Shown here piece by piece: positions 54,745 through 64,000 of a stretch of 64,000 nucleotides of DNA. The DNA is from Roseicyclus sp. Lineage in GTDB: Bacteria; Pseudomonadota; Alphaproteobacteria; Rhodobacterales; Rhodobacteraceae. The stretch spans positions 90,243 through 154,242 of the forward strand of contig JAGYJU010000018.1 of NCBI GenBank assembly GCA_018401965.1, in the 5' to 3' direction. How positions within the stretch are numbered: the stretch's first letter is position 1; every line of letters begins with the position of its first letter. The position numbers were made by a program, and so were the translations under genes. The notes under the pieces were generated by a model. The model ran no database searches. It was not told the origin of the DNA and saw only the letters and a list, made by a program, of their open reading frames with translations.

Positions 54745-57441
54745 ATGATCCAACAGCCCCAACCGACACCGACCGTTCCGACGGCGGCAACGACCGCACG
54801 GCTTCGCGCCGAGGCGACGCGCACGCGCCTGGGCGGCATCGTCTTGTTGGGGCTGTTGATCCTGTGCTGCGCCGCCTTGATCGTCAGCGCGATGTCCTTT
54901 GACAATCGCCTGCGCGAATTGCGCGACGCGGACACCGACAACCAGGGCTGGATCGTCTCGCAGCTAGAGGTGGACCACCAGGCGCTGATCATCGCCGCTG
55001 GCGATGCGCTGGCCAGCGCGATGGAAAACCAGGGCCCGCCCAGCGACGAGGCCTGGCGCGCGCTCAACACCGAGTTCGACATCTTCTACAGCCGTGTCAG
55101 CGTCTTTGCCGCCTCGATGCGCAATTTCGACCCCTCCCCCCAGCTGGAAGCCTGGCTGGCCCGGATGGTGCGCACCCGCACGGACCTGGCCAACCAGCTC
55201 GACACCATGGACCCCGCCGACATCGACGCGCTGCGCAGCCTGGGGGACGGCATCCGGGACAAGATCCCGCTGGTGCGGTTGTTGACGACGCAAGGCCTTC
55301 AATTCTTTGTCGAGAAAGCGGAAAATGCCCGCGAACAGGAACGCGAGATCTGGCGCTTCTTCCTGACCGAGACACTGTTGCTGCTGACGCTTATCGTGGC
55401 GGCGGCGCTTTTGTCGGTGCGGTTGAACCGGGCGTTGGAACGCCGCACCGCCGAGGCCGAACGCGCCGCCTCGACCATCGTCAAGGCCTACGAGGCGTCG
55501 CTGAGCGCGGTGATCGTGACAAATCTCGACGGGGTGGTTCAGCTCTGCAACCAGACGGCCGAACGGATGTTCGGCATCGCGTCGGACGAGATCATCGGCC
55601 ATGATGTCAGCGCGCTCTTGGCGCCAAGCCGCCTGCACGGGGCCATTGCCAGCACCTACGCGGAATTCGCCCGTTGCATCCGCAACAAGAGAACCTGCAG
55701 CCTGTCGCGTCGCACGCTTGCCCTGCGGGCCTGCGGCGACTCCTTCCCGGTGGAACTGGCCATCACAAATGACGTCGATCCGGATGGTCAGCCGATCCTG
55801 ATCTGCTTCATCCGCGATATCTCGGCTCAGGTCAGCGCCGAACGCGCGCTGCGCGGGGCGCTGGATGACGCGCGGCGGGCGGCGGCGGCGAAATCCATGT
55901 TCCTGGCCACGATGAGCCATGAAATGCGCACCCCGCTGCACGGGTTGATCGCGGCGCTGGAACTGATGGACAAATCCGGCTTCGACGCCGAGAACCGCAC
56001 CCTCTTCGACACCGCGCGCGATTGCAGCGAACGGGCGCTGGCACAGGTCAATGACGTGCTGCATTTTACCCGCGCGACCTCCACCCGCGAGGCGCCGACG
56101 AGCTTTCGACCGGCACGGGTCGTGGCGGATGTGGTGGGCGAACTTGGCCCTTTCGCCAAGGACAACAACAACATGATCGAGCTGTCGGTCAACGGCCCCG
56201 GTGCCACCCAGCAGGTCACGGGCTACCCAGCGGCGTTTTCGCGCGCGCTCTACAACCTGGTGGGCAACGCGGTGAAATTCACCGTCGCGGGCAAGATCAC
56301 CGTGCGGCTGGATTTCACCGAAACCACGCCCGATGCGCCGCTCACCCTGAAAGTATCGGTGCAAGACGAGGGGCCGGGCATCGCGGAGGCCGATCAACAG
56401 CGCATTTTCCGCATGTTCGAAACCTCTGCCGCCCAGACCGGCGTGGCCGCCGGCCGCAGCGGCCTGTCGGGCACCGGGCTTGGCCTGCCGATCACCAAGC
56501 TGGCAGTGGAAACCATGGGCGGGGAAATCCACCTCGAAAGCGCGCCGGGCCAGGGCAGCCGTTTCTGGTTCGAGGTCACGTTGCCGCGCGCGGTCGGCCT
56601 TGTCGATGAAACGGCCCCGCCCCCGCGGGCCAGCATCGCGCCCCCGTCGCTGCCGCCAACGGTCGCCTGGAACATCCTTGTCGTCGACGACAACGAGGTC
56701 AACCTGACGCTGATGATGCAGATGGTGCGCCGCCTTGGCCACAAGACCACCCCCGCGCGCAACGGGCGCGAGGCCGCGGATCTTGCCCGCGACACCGCCT
56801 TTGATGTCATCTTGATGGATGTGAACATGCCGGTGATGAACGGCTGTGACGCCACCCGCCTGATCCGCGCCGAAGGCGCGTCGCGCCATGCGGTCATCCT
56901 CGGTGTCACCGCCCTCATGGAAGCAGAAGACCCCGACAGTTTCGCGGAATTCGGCATGGACAGCGCGCTGGTCAAGCCGGTCAAGCCCGCCACTCTGGCG
57001 CAGGTTCTGGCCGATATCGCGCAAACCATCACCGACGATCTGCCCAAGACCCGGACCACCCAAACCCAAGAGGCACCCAGGATGGATTTCCCCACCGCGA
57101 CCGATACCGGCTTCGACCTTGGCGCGCTTAGCGCGCTGGTGGGTGATGATATCGCCCGCCGCCTGGCCATCGCGACACTGAAAGACGCCGGCCTGGCGCT
57201 GGAGGCGGGCCGGGCGAATGACCCGAACCTCGGGGATCTGGCCCATAAGGCGGCCGGGTCGGCCTCGGCCATCGGGTGGCGCAAGCTTGGCGCGGCCTTG
57301 CTCGAGATCGAAACGATCACCCATTCCGACGGGCTGCTGGCCGCCCAGGCCCGCCTGCCCGCCCTGGAAACGCTGATCGCGGCCGCCCATGCCGATCTGC
57401 CCGAAACCCTGCGGCAGGACATGGCGACCGCCGCGCAATAG
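54745..57441 (+). CDS. Hybrid sensor histidine kinase (TM-PAS-HisKA-HATPase-REC-HPt)
   Basis: An 898-aa protein. Membrane segments at ~32-53 and ~208-230 enclose a ~150-aa periplasmic domain. A PAS domain follows (~248-370, SAVIVTNLDGVVQLCNQTAE). HisKA has FLATMSHEMRTPLHGL with His392; the HATPase has N box LYNLVGNAVKFT, G1 VQDEGPGIAEAD and G2 GTGLGLPITKLAVE. The receiver (~642-760) has ILVVDDNEVNLTLM and Asp at ILMDVNMPVMNG. The C-terminal HPt has DLAHKAAGSASAIG with His834. Signal flow would go His-Asp-His, then to the divergent NarL-type regulator. Confidence 0.93.
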   Translation: MIQQPQPTPTVPTAATTARLRAEATRTRLGGIVLLGLLILCCAALIVSAMSFDNRLRELRDADTDNQGWIVSQLEVDHQALIIAAGDALASAMENQGPPSDEAWRALNTEFDIFYSRVSVFAASMRNFDPSPQLEAWLARMVRTRTDLANQLDTMDPADIDALRSLGDGIRDKIPLVRLLTTQGLQFFVEKAENAREQEREIWRFFLTETLLLLTLIVAAALLSVRLNRALERRTAEAERAASTIVKAYEASLSAVIVTNLDGVVQLCNQTAERMFGIASDEIIGHDVSALLAPSRLHGAIASTYAEFARCIRNKRTCSLSRRTLALRACGDSFPVELAITNDVDPDGQPILICFIRDISAQVSAERALRGALDDARRAAAAKSMFLATMSHEMRTPLHGLIAALELMDKSGFDAENRTLFDTARDCSERALAQVNDVLHFTRATSTREAPTSFRPARVVADVVGELGPFAKDNNNMIELSVNGPGATQQVTGYPAAFSRALYNLVGNAVKFTVAGKITVRLDFTETTPDAPLTLKVSVQDEGPGIAEADQQRIFRMFETSAAQTGVAAGRSGLSGTGLGLPITKLAVETMGGEIHLESAPGQGSRFWFEVTLPRAVGLVDETAPPPRASIAPPSLPPTVAWNILVVDDNEVNLTLMMQMVRRLGHKTTPARNGREAADLARDTAFDVILMDVNMPVMNGCDATRLIRAEGASRHAVILGVTALMEAEDPDSFAEFGMDSALVKPVKPATLAQVLADIAQTITDDLPKTRTTQTQEAPRMDFPTATDTGFDLGALSALVGDDIARRLAIATLKDAGLALEAGRANDPNLGDLAHKAAGSASAIGWRKLGAALLEIETITHSDGLLAAQARLPALETLIAAAHADLPETLRQDMATAAQ

Positions 57442-57484
57442 CCGGGCCCGCCCGATCGGCGCGGCGGGCCGCCGCCGCATGCAA

Positions 57485-57515
57485 AAAGGGCCACCGGTTT
57501 GCCCGGTGGCCCTTT
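57485..57515. terminator. Bidirectional terminator between the hybrid kinase and ndk
   Basis: AAAGGGCCACCGG at 57485-57497 is an exact complement of CCGGTGGCCCTTT at 57503-57515. An A run precedes and a T run ends the stem, so it works in both directions for the convergent genes. Confidence 0.9.
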
Positions 57516-57541
57516 GCGTCAGGATGTCGGGTCAGGTCGGA

Positions 57542-57964
57542 TCAGCCGACCAGTTCGAGACCGGCAAAGAAATAGGCGATTTCCTCGGCGGCGGTTTCCG
57601 GTGCGTCGGACCCGTGGACCGAATTTTCGCCCTTGGAAATCGCGAAATCCTTGCGGATCGTGCCTTCGGCCGCTTCGGCCGGGTCGGTGGCGCCCATCAC
57701 GTCGCGGTAGGCGGCAATGGCGTTTTCGCCTTCCAGCACCTGAACCACGACCGGCTCGGACGCCATGAATTCGCACAATTCGCCGTAGAACGGGCGCGCG
57801 CTGTGGACGGCGTAGAAATGACCGGCCTGCGCCATGGTCATGTGGATCCGCTTTTGCGCGATGATGCGCAGGCCCGCTGCCTCGATCTTGGCATTGATCG
57901 CACCGGTCAGGTTGCGGCGGGTGGCATCGGGTTTGATGATCGAAAAGGTACGCTGGATAGCCAT
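57542..57964 (-). CDS. ndk: Nucleoside diphosphate kinase
   Basis: A 140-aa enzyme balancing nucleoside triphosphates. [20 protein letters not shown] at the N-terminus, catalytic His117 in [17 protein letters not shown], and [20 protein letters not shown] in the middle. Start at ATG 57964. Full length. Confidence 0.97.
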   Translation of the reverse strand: MAIQRTFSIIKPDATRRNLTGAINAKIEAAGLRIIAQKRIHMTMAQAGHFYAVHSARPFYGELCEFMASEPVVVQVLEGENAIAAYRDVMGATDPAEAAEGTIRKDFAISKGENSVHGSDAPETAAEEIAYFFAGLELVG

Positions 57965-58076
57965 GACATGCTCCGTCAAAGGGGGTGAGTTCGGGTTTGA
58001 CGCGGCCTTAACATGGGGCTTGGGGGATGAAAAGCGGGGCGTTGACAGCACCCCGCCGCACCGTCAGACAGCGCCC

Positions 58077-59930
58077 ATGTTGCGCATCTCAGACATTTCC
58101 TATTCCGTCGCCGGCCGCCCCCTGTTCGAAGGGGCCAGCGCCAGCATTCCCGCAGGTCACAAGGTCGGCATCGTGGGCCGCAACGGCGCGGGCAAAACCA
58201 CGCTGTTCAAGCTGATCCGGGGCGAACTGGTGCTGGATGGCGGCAGCATCGACATGCCGTCGCGCGCGCGCATCGGCGGCGTCGCCCAAGAGGTGCCGGG
58301 GTCAGAGGTGTCGTTGATCGACACGGTTCTGGCCGCCGACGAGGAACGCGCCAGCCTGATGGCCGAGGCCGAGGGGGCCACCGGCGACCGGATGGCCGAA
58401 ATCCAGACCCGGCTGCAAGACATCGACGCCTGGTCGGCCGAGGCGCGGGCGGCCTCCATCCTCAAGGGGCTGGGCTTTACCGACGAAGAACAGCGCATGC
58501 CCTGTTCCGCCTTTTCGGGCGGCTGGCGGATGCGCGTGGCGCTGGCGGGGGTGTTGTTTTCGCAACCCGACGTGCTGCTTTTGGACGAACCGACCAACTA
58601 TCTCGACCTGGAAGGGGCGCTGTGGCTGGAAAGCTACCTCGCGCGTTATCCACATACCGTGCTGGTGATCAGCCATGACCGCGAATTGCTCAACCGCGCG
58701 GTGGGCTTCATCCTGCATCTCGAAAACCGCAAGCTGACGCTTTACACCGGCGGCTACGACGCCTTTGCCCGCGCCCGGGCCGAGGCGCGCGCGGTTCTGA
58801 GCGCGGCGGCCAAGAAACAGGATTTGCAGCGCGCGCATCTGCAAGCCTTCGTCGACCGGTTCAAGGCCAAGGCATCCAAGGCGAAACAGGCGCAAAGCCG
58901 CGTCAAGATGCTGGAAAAGATGACGCCGATCCGCGCGCCCGAAGATGCGGCGCGCACGGTGTTCACCTTTCCCGCCCCCGATCAATTGTCGCCACCGATC
59001 CTGGCGCTGGAAAGCGCGGCCGTGGGCTATGACGGCACGCCGGTTCTCAAGCGGCTGTCGCTGCGCATCGACCAGGATGACCGGATCGCGCTCTTGGGCC
59101 GCAACGGCGAAGGCAAATCCACCCTGTCGAAACTTCTGGCCGACAAGCTGGTGGTGATGGAGGGCAAGGTCACATCCTCGTCGAAGCTGCGGGTGGGCTA
59201 TTTCGCCCAGCACCAGGTCGATGAACTGCATATCGACGAAACCCCGCTGGCCCATATCCAGGCGATGCGCCCCGGCGTGACGCCGCCGAAGCTGCGCGCG
59301 ATCCTTGCGGGCTTTGGCCTTGGCGCCGACCAGGCCGAAACCGAGGTCGGGCGGCTGTCGGGCGGGCAAAAGGCGCGGCTGTCGTTGTGCCTGGCGACGC
59401 TGGACGCGCCGCATATGCTGATCCTCGACGAACCGACCAACCACCTTGACATCGAAAGCCGCGAAGCGCTGGTCGAGGCGCTGACCGCCTATTCCGGCGC
59501 GGTGATCCTTGTCAGCCATGACATGCACCTTCTCAGCATGGCGGCCGACCGGCTCTGGCTGGTCAAGGATGGCGCGGTCACGCCCTATGACGGCGATCTG
59601 GAAACCTATCGCGCGATGTTGCTGAAGGGGGACGACAAGCCCGCAAAGGCCCCGAAAGACAAGGAAAAGAAAAAACCCGTCCTGACCGCCGAACAGGTCA
59701 AGGAGTTGCGCGCCGAGGTGAAGCGCTGCGAGGCGCGGATCGCCAAGATCGAGGAGATGCGCGGCAAGCTGGCCACGAAACTGGCCGACCCCGACCTGTA
59801 CGAGGACGGGCGCAGCGGTGAGCTGGCCACCTGGCAAAAGAAATACGCCGAGGTGATGGACGGGCTTGGCCGGGCCGAGGCGCTGTGGCTTGCGGCCTCG
59901 GAAAAGCTGGAAAGCGCACAGTCCGGCTGA
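58077..59930 (+). CDS. ABC-F family ATP-binding protein
   Basis: A 617-aa cytoplasmic protein with two ATPase domains. First: GRNGAGKTTLF, FSGGWRMRVALAG, LLLDEPTNYLDLEG. Second: GRNGEGKSTLS, RLSGGQKARLSLCLA, LILDEPTNHLDIES. The linker is basic (FKAKASKAKQAQSRVKMLEK), and a charged coiled-coil C-terminus lies at residues ~530-610. No membrane segments. ABC-F proteins act on the ribosome (EttA, Uup, YheS); the long C-terminal coil resembles Uup or YheS. ATG 58077 begins the first domain directly. Confidence 0.92.
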   Translation: MLRISDISYSVAGRPLFEGASASIPAGHKVGIVGRNGAGKTTLFKLIRGELVLDGGSIDMPSRARIGGVAQEVPGSEVSLIDTVLAADEERASLMAEAEGATGDRMAEIQTRLQDIDAWSAEARAASILKGLGFTDEEQRMPCSAFSGGWRMRVALAGVLFSQPDVLLLDEPTNYLDLEGALWLESYLARYPHTVLVISHDRELLNRAVGFILHLENRKLTLYTGGYDAFARARAEARAVLSAAAKKQDLQRAHLQAFVDRFKAKASKAKQAQSRVKMLEKMTPIRAPEDAARTVFTFPAPDQLSPPILALESAAVGYDGTPVLKRLSLRIDQDDRIALLGRNGEGKSTLSKLLADKLVVMEGKVTSSSKLRVGYFAQHQVDELHIDETPLAHIQAMRPGVTPPKLRAILAGFGLGADQAETEVGRLSGGQKARLSLCLATLDAPHMLILDEPTNHLDIESREALVEALTAYSGAVILVSHDMHLLSMAADRLWLVKDGAVTPYDGDLETYRAMLLKGDDKPAKAPKDKEKKKPVLTAEQVKELRAEVKRCEARIAKIEEMRGKLATKLADPDLYEDGRSGELATWQKKYAEVMDGLGRAEALWLAASEKLESAQSG

Positions 59931-60018
59931 TCCGCGCCGCGACACCCTGCCCTATCTGCGGAATTGGGCCGGTGTTTTAATGACTATTTTTATTACGAGT
60001 TTTGTCGGAGTTTCCGCC

Positions 60019-60510
60019 ATGGCCCATCCCACAGGATACACGCGCGCCCAGATCGCCCTGCACTGGATCACGGTCGTGCTTGTCGCGCTGCAATTCATCC
60101 TTCACGACGCCATGTCAGAGGCATGGGACGCGGTCGAAGACGGCCTCGAGGTGGTGTTCAGCCCGCTTGTCGCGCAGCATGTGTTCATGGGGGCGCTGAT
60201 CGCCATCGTGACATTCATCCGGCTTGGCCTGCGCCTGACCCATGGCGCGCCGCCCCCGCCCGAGCGCGAACATCCCGCGCTCAAGATCCTGGCCCATGCC
60301 GCGCATTGGGCGTTTTACGGCCTGTTGATCGCCTTGCCCGTGTCGGGGGCGGTCGCCTGGTTCAACGGCATCGAACCCGCCGCCGAGGCGCATGAGGTGC
60401 TCAAGACGCTGCTTCTGGCCCTGATCGTCCTGCACGTGGCGGCCGCGCTGGTGCATCAGTTCATCTTCAAGACCAACCTGATGGCGCGGATGAAGCGCCC
60501 GGTGGGCTGA
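60019..60510 (+). CDS. Cytochrome b561 family protein
   Basis: A 163-aa membrane protein with four hydrophobic helices and His residues placed as haem ligands: RAQIALHWITVVLVAL, VAQHVFMGALIAI, LAHAAHWAFYGLLIALPVSG and LIVLHVAAALVHQFIFK. It matches the bacterial CybB-type b561, which carries electrons in the membrane (superoxide:ubiquinone oxidoreductase in E. coli). Start ATG 60019 with CGGAG upstream. Confidence 0.9.
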   Translation: MAHPTGYTRAQIALHWITVVLVALQFILHDAMSEAWDAVEDGLEVVFSPLVAQHVFMGALIAIVTFIRLGLRLTHGAPPPPEREHPALKILAHAAHWAFYGLLIALPVSGAVAWFNGIEPAAEAHEVLKTLLLALIVLHVAAALVHQFIFKTNLMARMKRPVG

Positions 60511-60595
60511 CCGGCGGCACAAAGGCGCGCATCCCCCGGTGACGGAGGCGCGCCCGCCTTGACCTTGGCCTGCGCAGGGGCCATCCCCTCGGGGC

Positions 60596-61222
60596 ATGGA
60601 ATTCGCGATCTACATCCCCGCCTTTGTCGCCCTGTTCGTGGTGATCGACCCGATCGGCCTGGCGCCGCTTTTCGTGGCGCTGACTCAGGGCATGACGCCA
60701 CGCGCGCGCCGCATCATCGCACTGCGCGCCTGCATCACCGCCCTGGCGATCCTGACGCTGTTCGGGCTGGCGGGCGAGGCAGTGTTGAATTTCCTGGGCA
60801 TTTCCATGCCGGCCTTTCGCATGGCGGGCGGCATCCTGTTGTTCTTGACCGCGCTTGACATGCTGTTCGAACGTCGCGCCCAGCGTCGCCAGGGCCAGGC
60901 CGACCAGGCAGAGGCCGACCACCGTGATGATCCATCGGTGTTTCCGCTGGCCATCCCGCTGATCGCGGGGCCGGGCGCGATTGCCACGATGATCCTGCTC
61001 ACGGGGCAGAACGGCGGCGATGCCGCGCATGTCTTGCTGGTGCATTTGGTCATGGCCGCCGTGCTGGCGGTCGTGCTGACGCTGTTCCTGTTGGCCGTGC
61101 CGCTGGAACGGCTCTTGGGGCCGACCGGCATCAACGTGGTGACACGGCTTTTGGGGATGCTGCTGGCGGCCCTGTCGGTGCAATTCGTGATCGACGGCAT
61201 GCGCGATCTCCAGGTGATTTGA
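60596..61222 (+). CDS. MarC family integral membrane protein
   Basis: A 208-aa protein with about six helices. Family segments: ALFVVIDPIGLAPLFVALTQ near the N-terminus, FLGISMPAFRMAGGILLFLT and FPLAIPLIAGPGAIATMILL. Function is unknown despite the name. A charged loop (~residues 92-118) links helices 3 and 4. Confidence 0.92.
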   Translation: MEFAIYIPAFVALFVVIDPIGLAPLFVALTQGMTPRARRIIALRACITALAILTLFGLAGEAVLNFLGISMPAFRMAGGILLFLTALDMLFERRAQRRQGQADQAEADHRDDPSVFPLAIPLIAGPGAIATMILLTGQNGGDAAHVLLVHLVMAAVLAVVLTLFLLAVPLERLLGPTGINVVTRLLGMLLAALSVQFVIDGMRDLQVI

Positions 61223-61280
61223 CGACACCTTATCCGATTTCGGCCTATGTACCGGCGGGAACATCCAGAAAGGGCGCACC

Positions 61281-61868
61281 ATGACCATGGGCGGGGACGA
61301 GATCGGATCGGTTGTCTACCTCTCCTTGCTGGCGGTGGTGATCGCGGGCTGGTACCTGGTCGCGAACCGGCGCAACCTTGGCCGCGTGGCGCAACATGCG
61401 GCGGTCTGGATCTTCATCTTCCTGGGCGCGATTGTCGCCGTGGGCCTTTGGCCCGATGTGCGCGACACGGTCGCGCCACGCCAGGCCGTGATGGAAAACG
61501 GCGCCCAGATCGTGGTGCCCGTGGCGCGCGACGGGCATTTTTACCTGACGCTGGACGTGAACGGGGTGCCGGTGCGCTTTGTCGTCGATACCGGCGCCTC
61601 TGAAATGGTGCTGTCGGGCCCGGATGCGGCGCGCATCGGGCTCGACCCCGATCGCCTGATCTTTTCCGGCCGCGCCCTGACCGCCAATGGCGTCGTGCAG
61701 ACCGCGCCGGTGCGGCTGGAAACCGTGGCGCTTGGCGGCGTGACCGACAGGGATGTGCGCGCCGTGGTCAACCAGGGCGACCTGTCCGAAAGCCTTTTGG
61801 GCATGAGCTATCTGCGCCGATTTGACCGGTTGGAAATCTCGGGCGGGCAGATGGTGCTGGACCGCTAG
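61281..61868 (+). CDS. Membrane-anchored retropepsin-like aspartic protease (TIGR02281 type)
   Basis: A 195-aa protein with two N-terminal hydrophobic segments (~10-28 and ~42-58), then a clan AA protease domain. FVVDTGASEMVLS carries the catalytic D-T-G, followed by the family segments RIGLDPDR, TANGVVQTAPVRLETVALGG and LLGMSYLRRFDRLEI. One D-T-G per chain implies activity as a dimer. Substrate unknown. It is convergent with holC, overlapping its stop by 4 bases. Confidence 0.9.
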   Translation: MTMGGDEIGSVVYLSLLAVVIAGWYLVANRRNLGRVAQHAAVWIFIFLGAIVAVGLWPDVRDTVAPRQAVMENGAQIVVPVARDGHFYLTLDVNGVPVRFVVDTGASEMVLSGPDAARIGLDPDRLIFSGRALTANGVVQTAPVRLETVALGGVTDRDVRAVVNQGDLSESLLGMSYLRRFDRLEISGGQMVLDR

Positions 61869-62323
61869 GTTTCGGCCTTCATGTCCCAGCGACCCGCGTC
61901 TTCCGACCAGTATTTCGCCTTGGTCCCCGCCTCTTTGAACCCACGCCATTGCGCGCGCGCGGTCTGAAGCTCTTCGGGATCATTGCCATCGAACAGGATC
62001 ATCGCGCGGGCAAGGCCCGCCACCTCTTCGGCGGTGATCTGCGCGCCCTCCAGGCTGATGAGGCACTGGGGATGGTTGGGCGCATCGCGCGCGGTGGTCA
62101 GCAAGATCGGCTGATCGCCGTCATGCGCGCCCCCCGCGCGTCCATGGGGCAGGAAATCGACCGGATCGCCCAGCCAAAGCTGCGCGTCCAACCGATCAAG
62201 TCCCGCATCGGTCCTGCCGCGCACCGCCACCCGCCACCCCGCACCAAGGCATTTCCCCAGCAGGCTGCGCAGCGTCCCGTCCAGCGGGGATTGCGTCAGA
62301 TGGTAGAAGAACACCTCGCCCAT
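61865..62323 (-). CDS. holC: DNA polymerase III subunit chi
   Basis: A 152-aa protein: VFFYHLTQSPLDGTLRSLLG, the DRLDAQLWLGDPVDFLPHGR segment, PILLTTARDAPN, then ILFDGNDPEELQTARAQWRG and FKEAGTKAKYWSEDAGRW. This is the HolC pattern. Chi links the clamp loader to SSB. Downstream of pepA, as in many proteobacteria (pepA-holC). Confidence 0.93.
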   Translation of the reverse strand: MGEVFFYHLTQSPLDGTLRSLLGKCLGAGWRVAVRGRTDAGLDRLDAQLWLGDPVDFLPHGRAGGAHDGDQPILLTTARDAPNHPQCLISLEGAQITAEEVAGLARAMILFDGNDPEELQTARAQWRGFKEAGTKAKYWSEDAGRWDMKAET

Positions 62324-62340
62324 GCCTGCGCCGCCGCCCG

Positions 62341-63806
62341 TCAGGTTTCGAACTGGTCGCGCACCAGCCGATCCAGCGCCATCACGCCCCAGCCCGTCGC
62401 CCCCTTGGGCGCCAGCATGGTGTCGGATTTGACCGAGGCGACACCAGCGATATCCAGATGGATCCAGGGCGTGTCGCCCTTGACGAAACGTTGCAGGAAT
62501 TGCGCCGCCGTGATCGACCCGCCATCGCGCCCGCCGACATTCTTCATGTCCGCGATGCGGCTTTTCAGCTTTTCGTCATAGGCGGCCCCCAAGGGCATCC
62601 GCCAGGCCCCCTCGCCCTCGGCGCGCGCCGCCTTGAGGAACGCATCGCAAAGCACGTCATTGTTGGAAAACACGCCCGCGTTTTCATGGCCAAGCGCGAT
62701 GATGATCGCGCCGGTCAGCGTCGCCAGATCGATCATGCCCACCGGTTGGAACCGGTCTTGCGCATACCACATCACGTCGGCCAGCACCAAGCGCCCCTCG
62801 GCATCGGTGTTGATCACCTCGATCGTGTCGCCCTTCATGGATTTGACCACGTCGCCGGGGCGCTGCGCGTTGCCCGAGGGCATGTTTTCCACCAGCCCCA
62901 CGATGCCGACCACATTGGCCTTGGCCCCGCGCAGCGCCAGGGTGCGCATCACCCCCGCCACAACGCCCGCGCCGCCCATGTCCATGGTCATGTCTTCCAT
63001 GCCGCCCGGCGGCTTGAGGCTGATGCCGCCGGTGTCGAACACCACGCCCTTGCCGATCAAGGCAAGCGGCGCTTCGTCGCCGCCGCCCGTCCATTGCATC
63101 ACCACGATCTTGGACGGGCTGTCAGACCCCTGCCCCACGCCCAAAGCGCGCCCATGCCCAGCGCGCGCATCTCGTCTTCTTCGAGGATCTCGATCGCCAG
63201 CCCCAGGCCGCGCATGGCGAACAACCGGTTGGCGAAATCCGTCGTCGTCAGGATATTGGCGGGCTCGTTCACCAGGTCACGGGTGAAAAACACCCCCTCG
63301 GCCAGCGCCATCAGCGGCGCTGCCTCGGCCTTGGCCTCGTCTGGTTTGGCGACCATGATGGTGACCGGCTTGGGCGTGTCGCTTGCCGCGGTCTTGTGGT
63401 CGAGGAAGTCATAGGCCCGCAGCGACAGGCCCAGCGCAAGATCGGCCACCCGGCCCGCAGCGCCCGCCGCCAGCGTCAGCGCATCGGTGCCCTTGAACTT
63501 GGCCAGCGCGGCCCCGGCCTTGCGCGCCTCTTCGGCGCTGGGGCGGCGCGGCAGCTTGATCACCATCAGCGACGTGGCCGCAACCCCGACCGGCCAGGCC
63601 AGCACCACGCCTTCGCCGGTCTTGAGCTTGGCCCAGCCTTCCCCCTCGACCAGCCGGGTCAGCGCGCCGCGCGTCAGCTTGGCCAGGCGCCGGCCGGCCG
63701 GGTCGAGCTTGCCCTCGGGCGCGACGAGGACGGCCAGCCGCCCCTCGGCCTGCGCCAAGGCATCAAGATCGGTTTCGGTCCAGGACACAGGCACGGGCGT
63801 TGTCAT
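62341..63806 (-). CDS. pepA: Leucyl aminopeptidase PepA (frameshifted)
   Basis: About 487 aa as intended. The N-terminal part, in one frame from ATG 63806, is the regulatory domain ([20 protein letters not shown] ... [20 protein letters not shown] ... EMRALGMGA). A base is missing from the run at ~63143-63145. The catalytic domain then continues as [58 protein letters not shown] and [11 protein letters not shown], with M17-family metal ligands. Cleaves N-terminal amino acids. Confidence 0.93.
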
Positions 63807-64000
63807 CAAGCTCTCCCTCGGGGTGACAGGCATCAAGACGGGCGGCGGGCACGGGGCCATCGGCCGCTGTCGGGCCAAAGACTAGGGTGCCATCGCGGGA
63901 ATGACCAGATCACCCTCGCGCGCGGGGGCGCTTTGGCCTAAAGCTTGTGCAGAAACCCGGCCCGGCCGCCGGGCACCGCTGTTGGGGGATGTCGCGTTTT
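63807..64000. other. Upstream region of pepA, no gene seen
   Basis: The last ~190 bp contain no supported gene. They probably hold the pepA promoter and the start region of a divergent gene beyond the window edge; in relatives this is often an LPS-export gene, but nothing here shows it. Confidence 0.4.

Noticed and set aside
54964..57480. An 838-codon open frame on the minus strand
   Set aside because: It is exactly antisense to the hybrid kinase, has no recognisable domain and reflects high-GC codon bias.
58302..59945. A 547-codon open frame on the minus strand
   Set aside because: Shadow of the ABC-F gene; sequence rich in Arg/His/Gln without motifs.

Overview
The window is high-GC DNA from an alphaproteobacterium of the Rhodobacteraceae/Roseobacter type. 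This rests on gene order (murA-DUF2948-hisD-UPF0262-LMW phosphatase ... infA-maf-RNase G-yacG-tRNA-Phe; a coiled-coil gene and zapA divergent from tkt; zur-znuCB divergent from znuA), on an FNR-type box before a di-haem peroxidase, and on a TPP riboswitch before thiMED. No rRNA, CRISPR array or replication origin was seen.

Layout. 1-10.2 kb is core: a truncated DUF2199 gene, bioY, an SDR, zapA with a coiled-coil partner, tkt, purMN, a small membrane protein, a CAU tRNA, an EnvZ-like kinase, a metallo-beta-lactamase-fold hydrolase and tRNA-Asn. 10.3-24.3 kb is an AT-richer 14-kb genomic island inserted at the 3' end of tRNA-Asn and bounded by a 21-bp perfect direct repeat. It carries an IS3-family element, an intact IS66-family element with an 8-bp target duplication, eroded integrase and transposase pieces, a serine recombinase, a protein with motifs like the palm of family A DNA polymerases, a VOC protein, several secreted or membrane proteins and a possible structured RNA. 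24.3-44.8 kb is core again: a CapA-like lipoprotein, tRNA-Phe, yacG, a MltB-type transglycosylase, a long minus-strand run from murA to RNase G, tRNA-Thr, the zinc-uptake locus, a YcaQ-like glycosylase, an acyl-CoA ligase and an ABC exporter. 44.9-46.0 kb is a decayed IS3 element that has cut off an RpiR-type regulator. 46.3-64 kb holds arsR-acr3, TPP-riboswitch-thiMED-SDR, two tiny genes sharing a C-terminal motif, a TfoX-C protein, an FNR-boxed peroxidase, a two-component module with a periplasmic molybdopterin-fold protein, ndk, an ABC-F ATPase, cytochrome b561, marC, an aspartic protease, holC and pepA.

How genes work together. Zur represses both arms of the zinc locus through two palindromes in the shared promoter. 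Thiamine pyrophosphate controls thiMED. The divergent response regulator, the Cys-free periplasmic protein and the hybrid kinase look like one sensory pathway. PurM and PurN are translationally coupled.

Caution. Seven housekeeping genes between 29 and 63 kb (maf, a nitrilase-family gene, hisD, ycaQ, an acyl-CoA ligase, thiD, pepA) contain eight single-base frameshifts, with the family-typical sequence resuming in the shifted frame. This looks more like sequencing error than decay; those genes are annotated over their full intended span.
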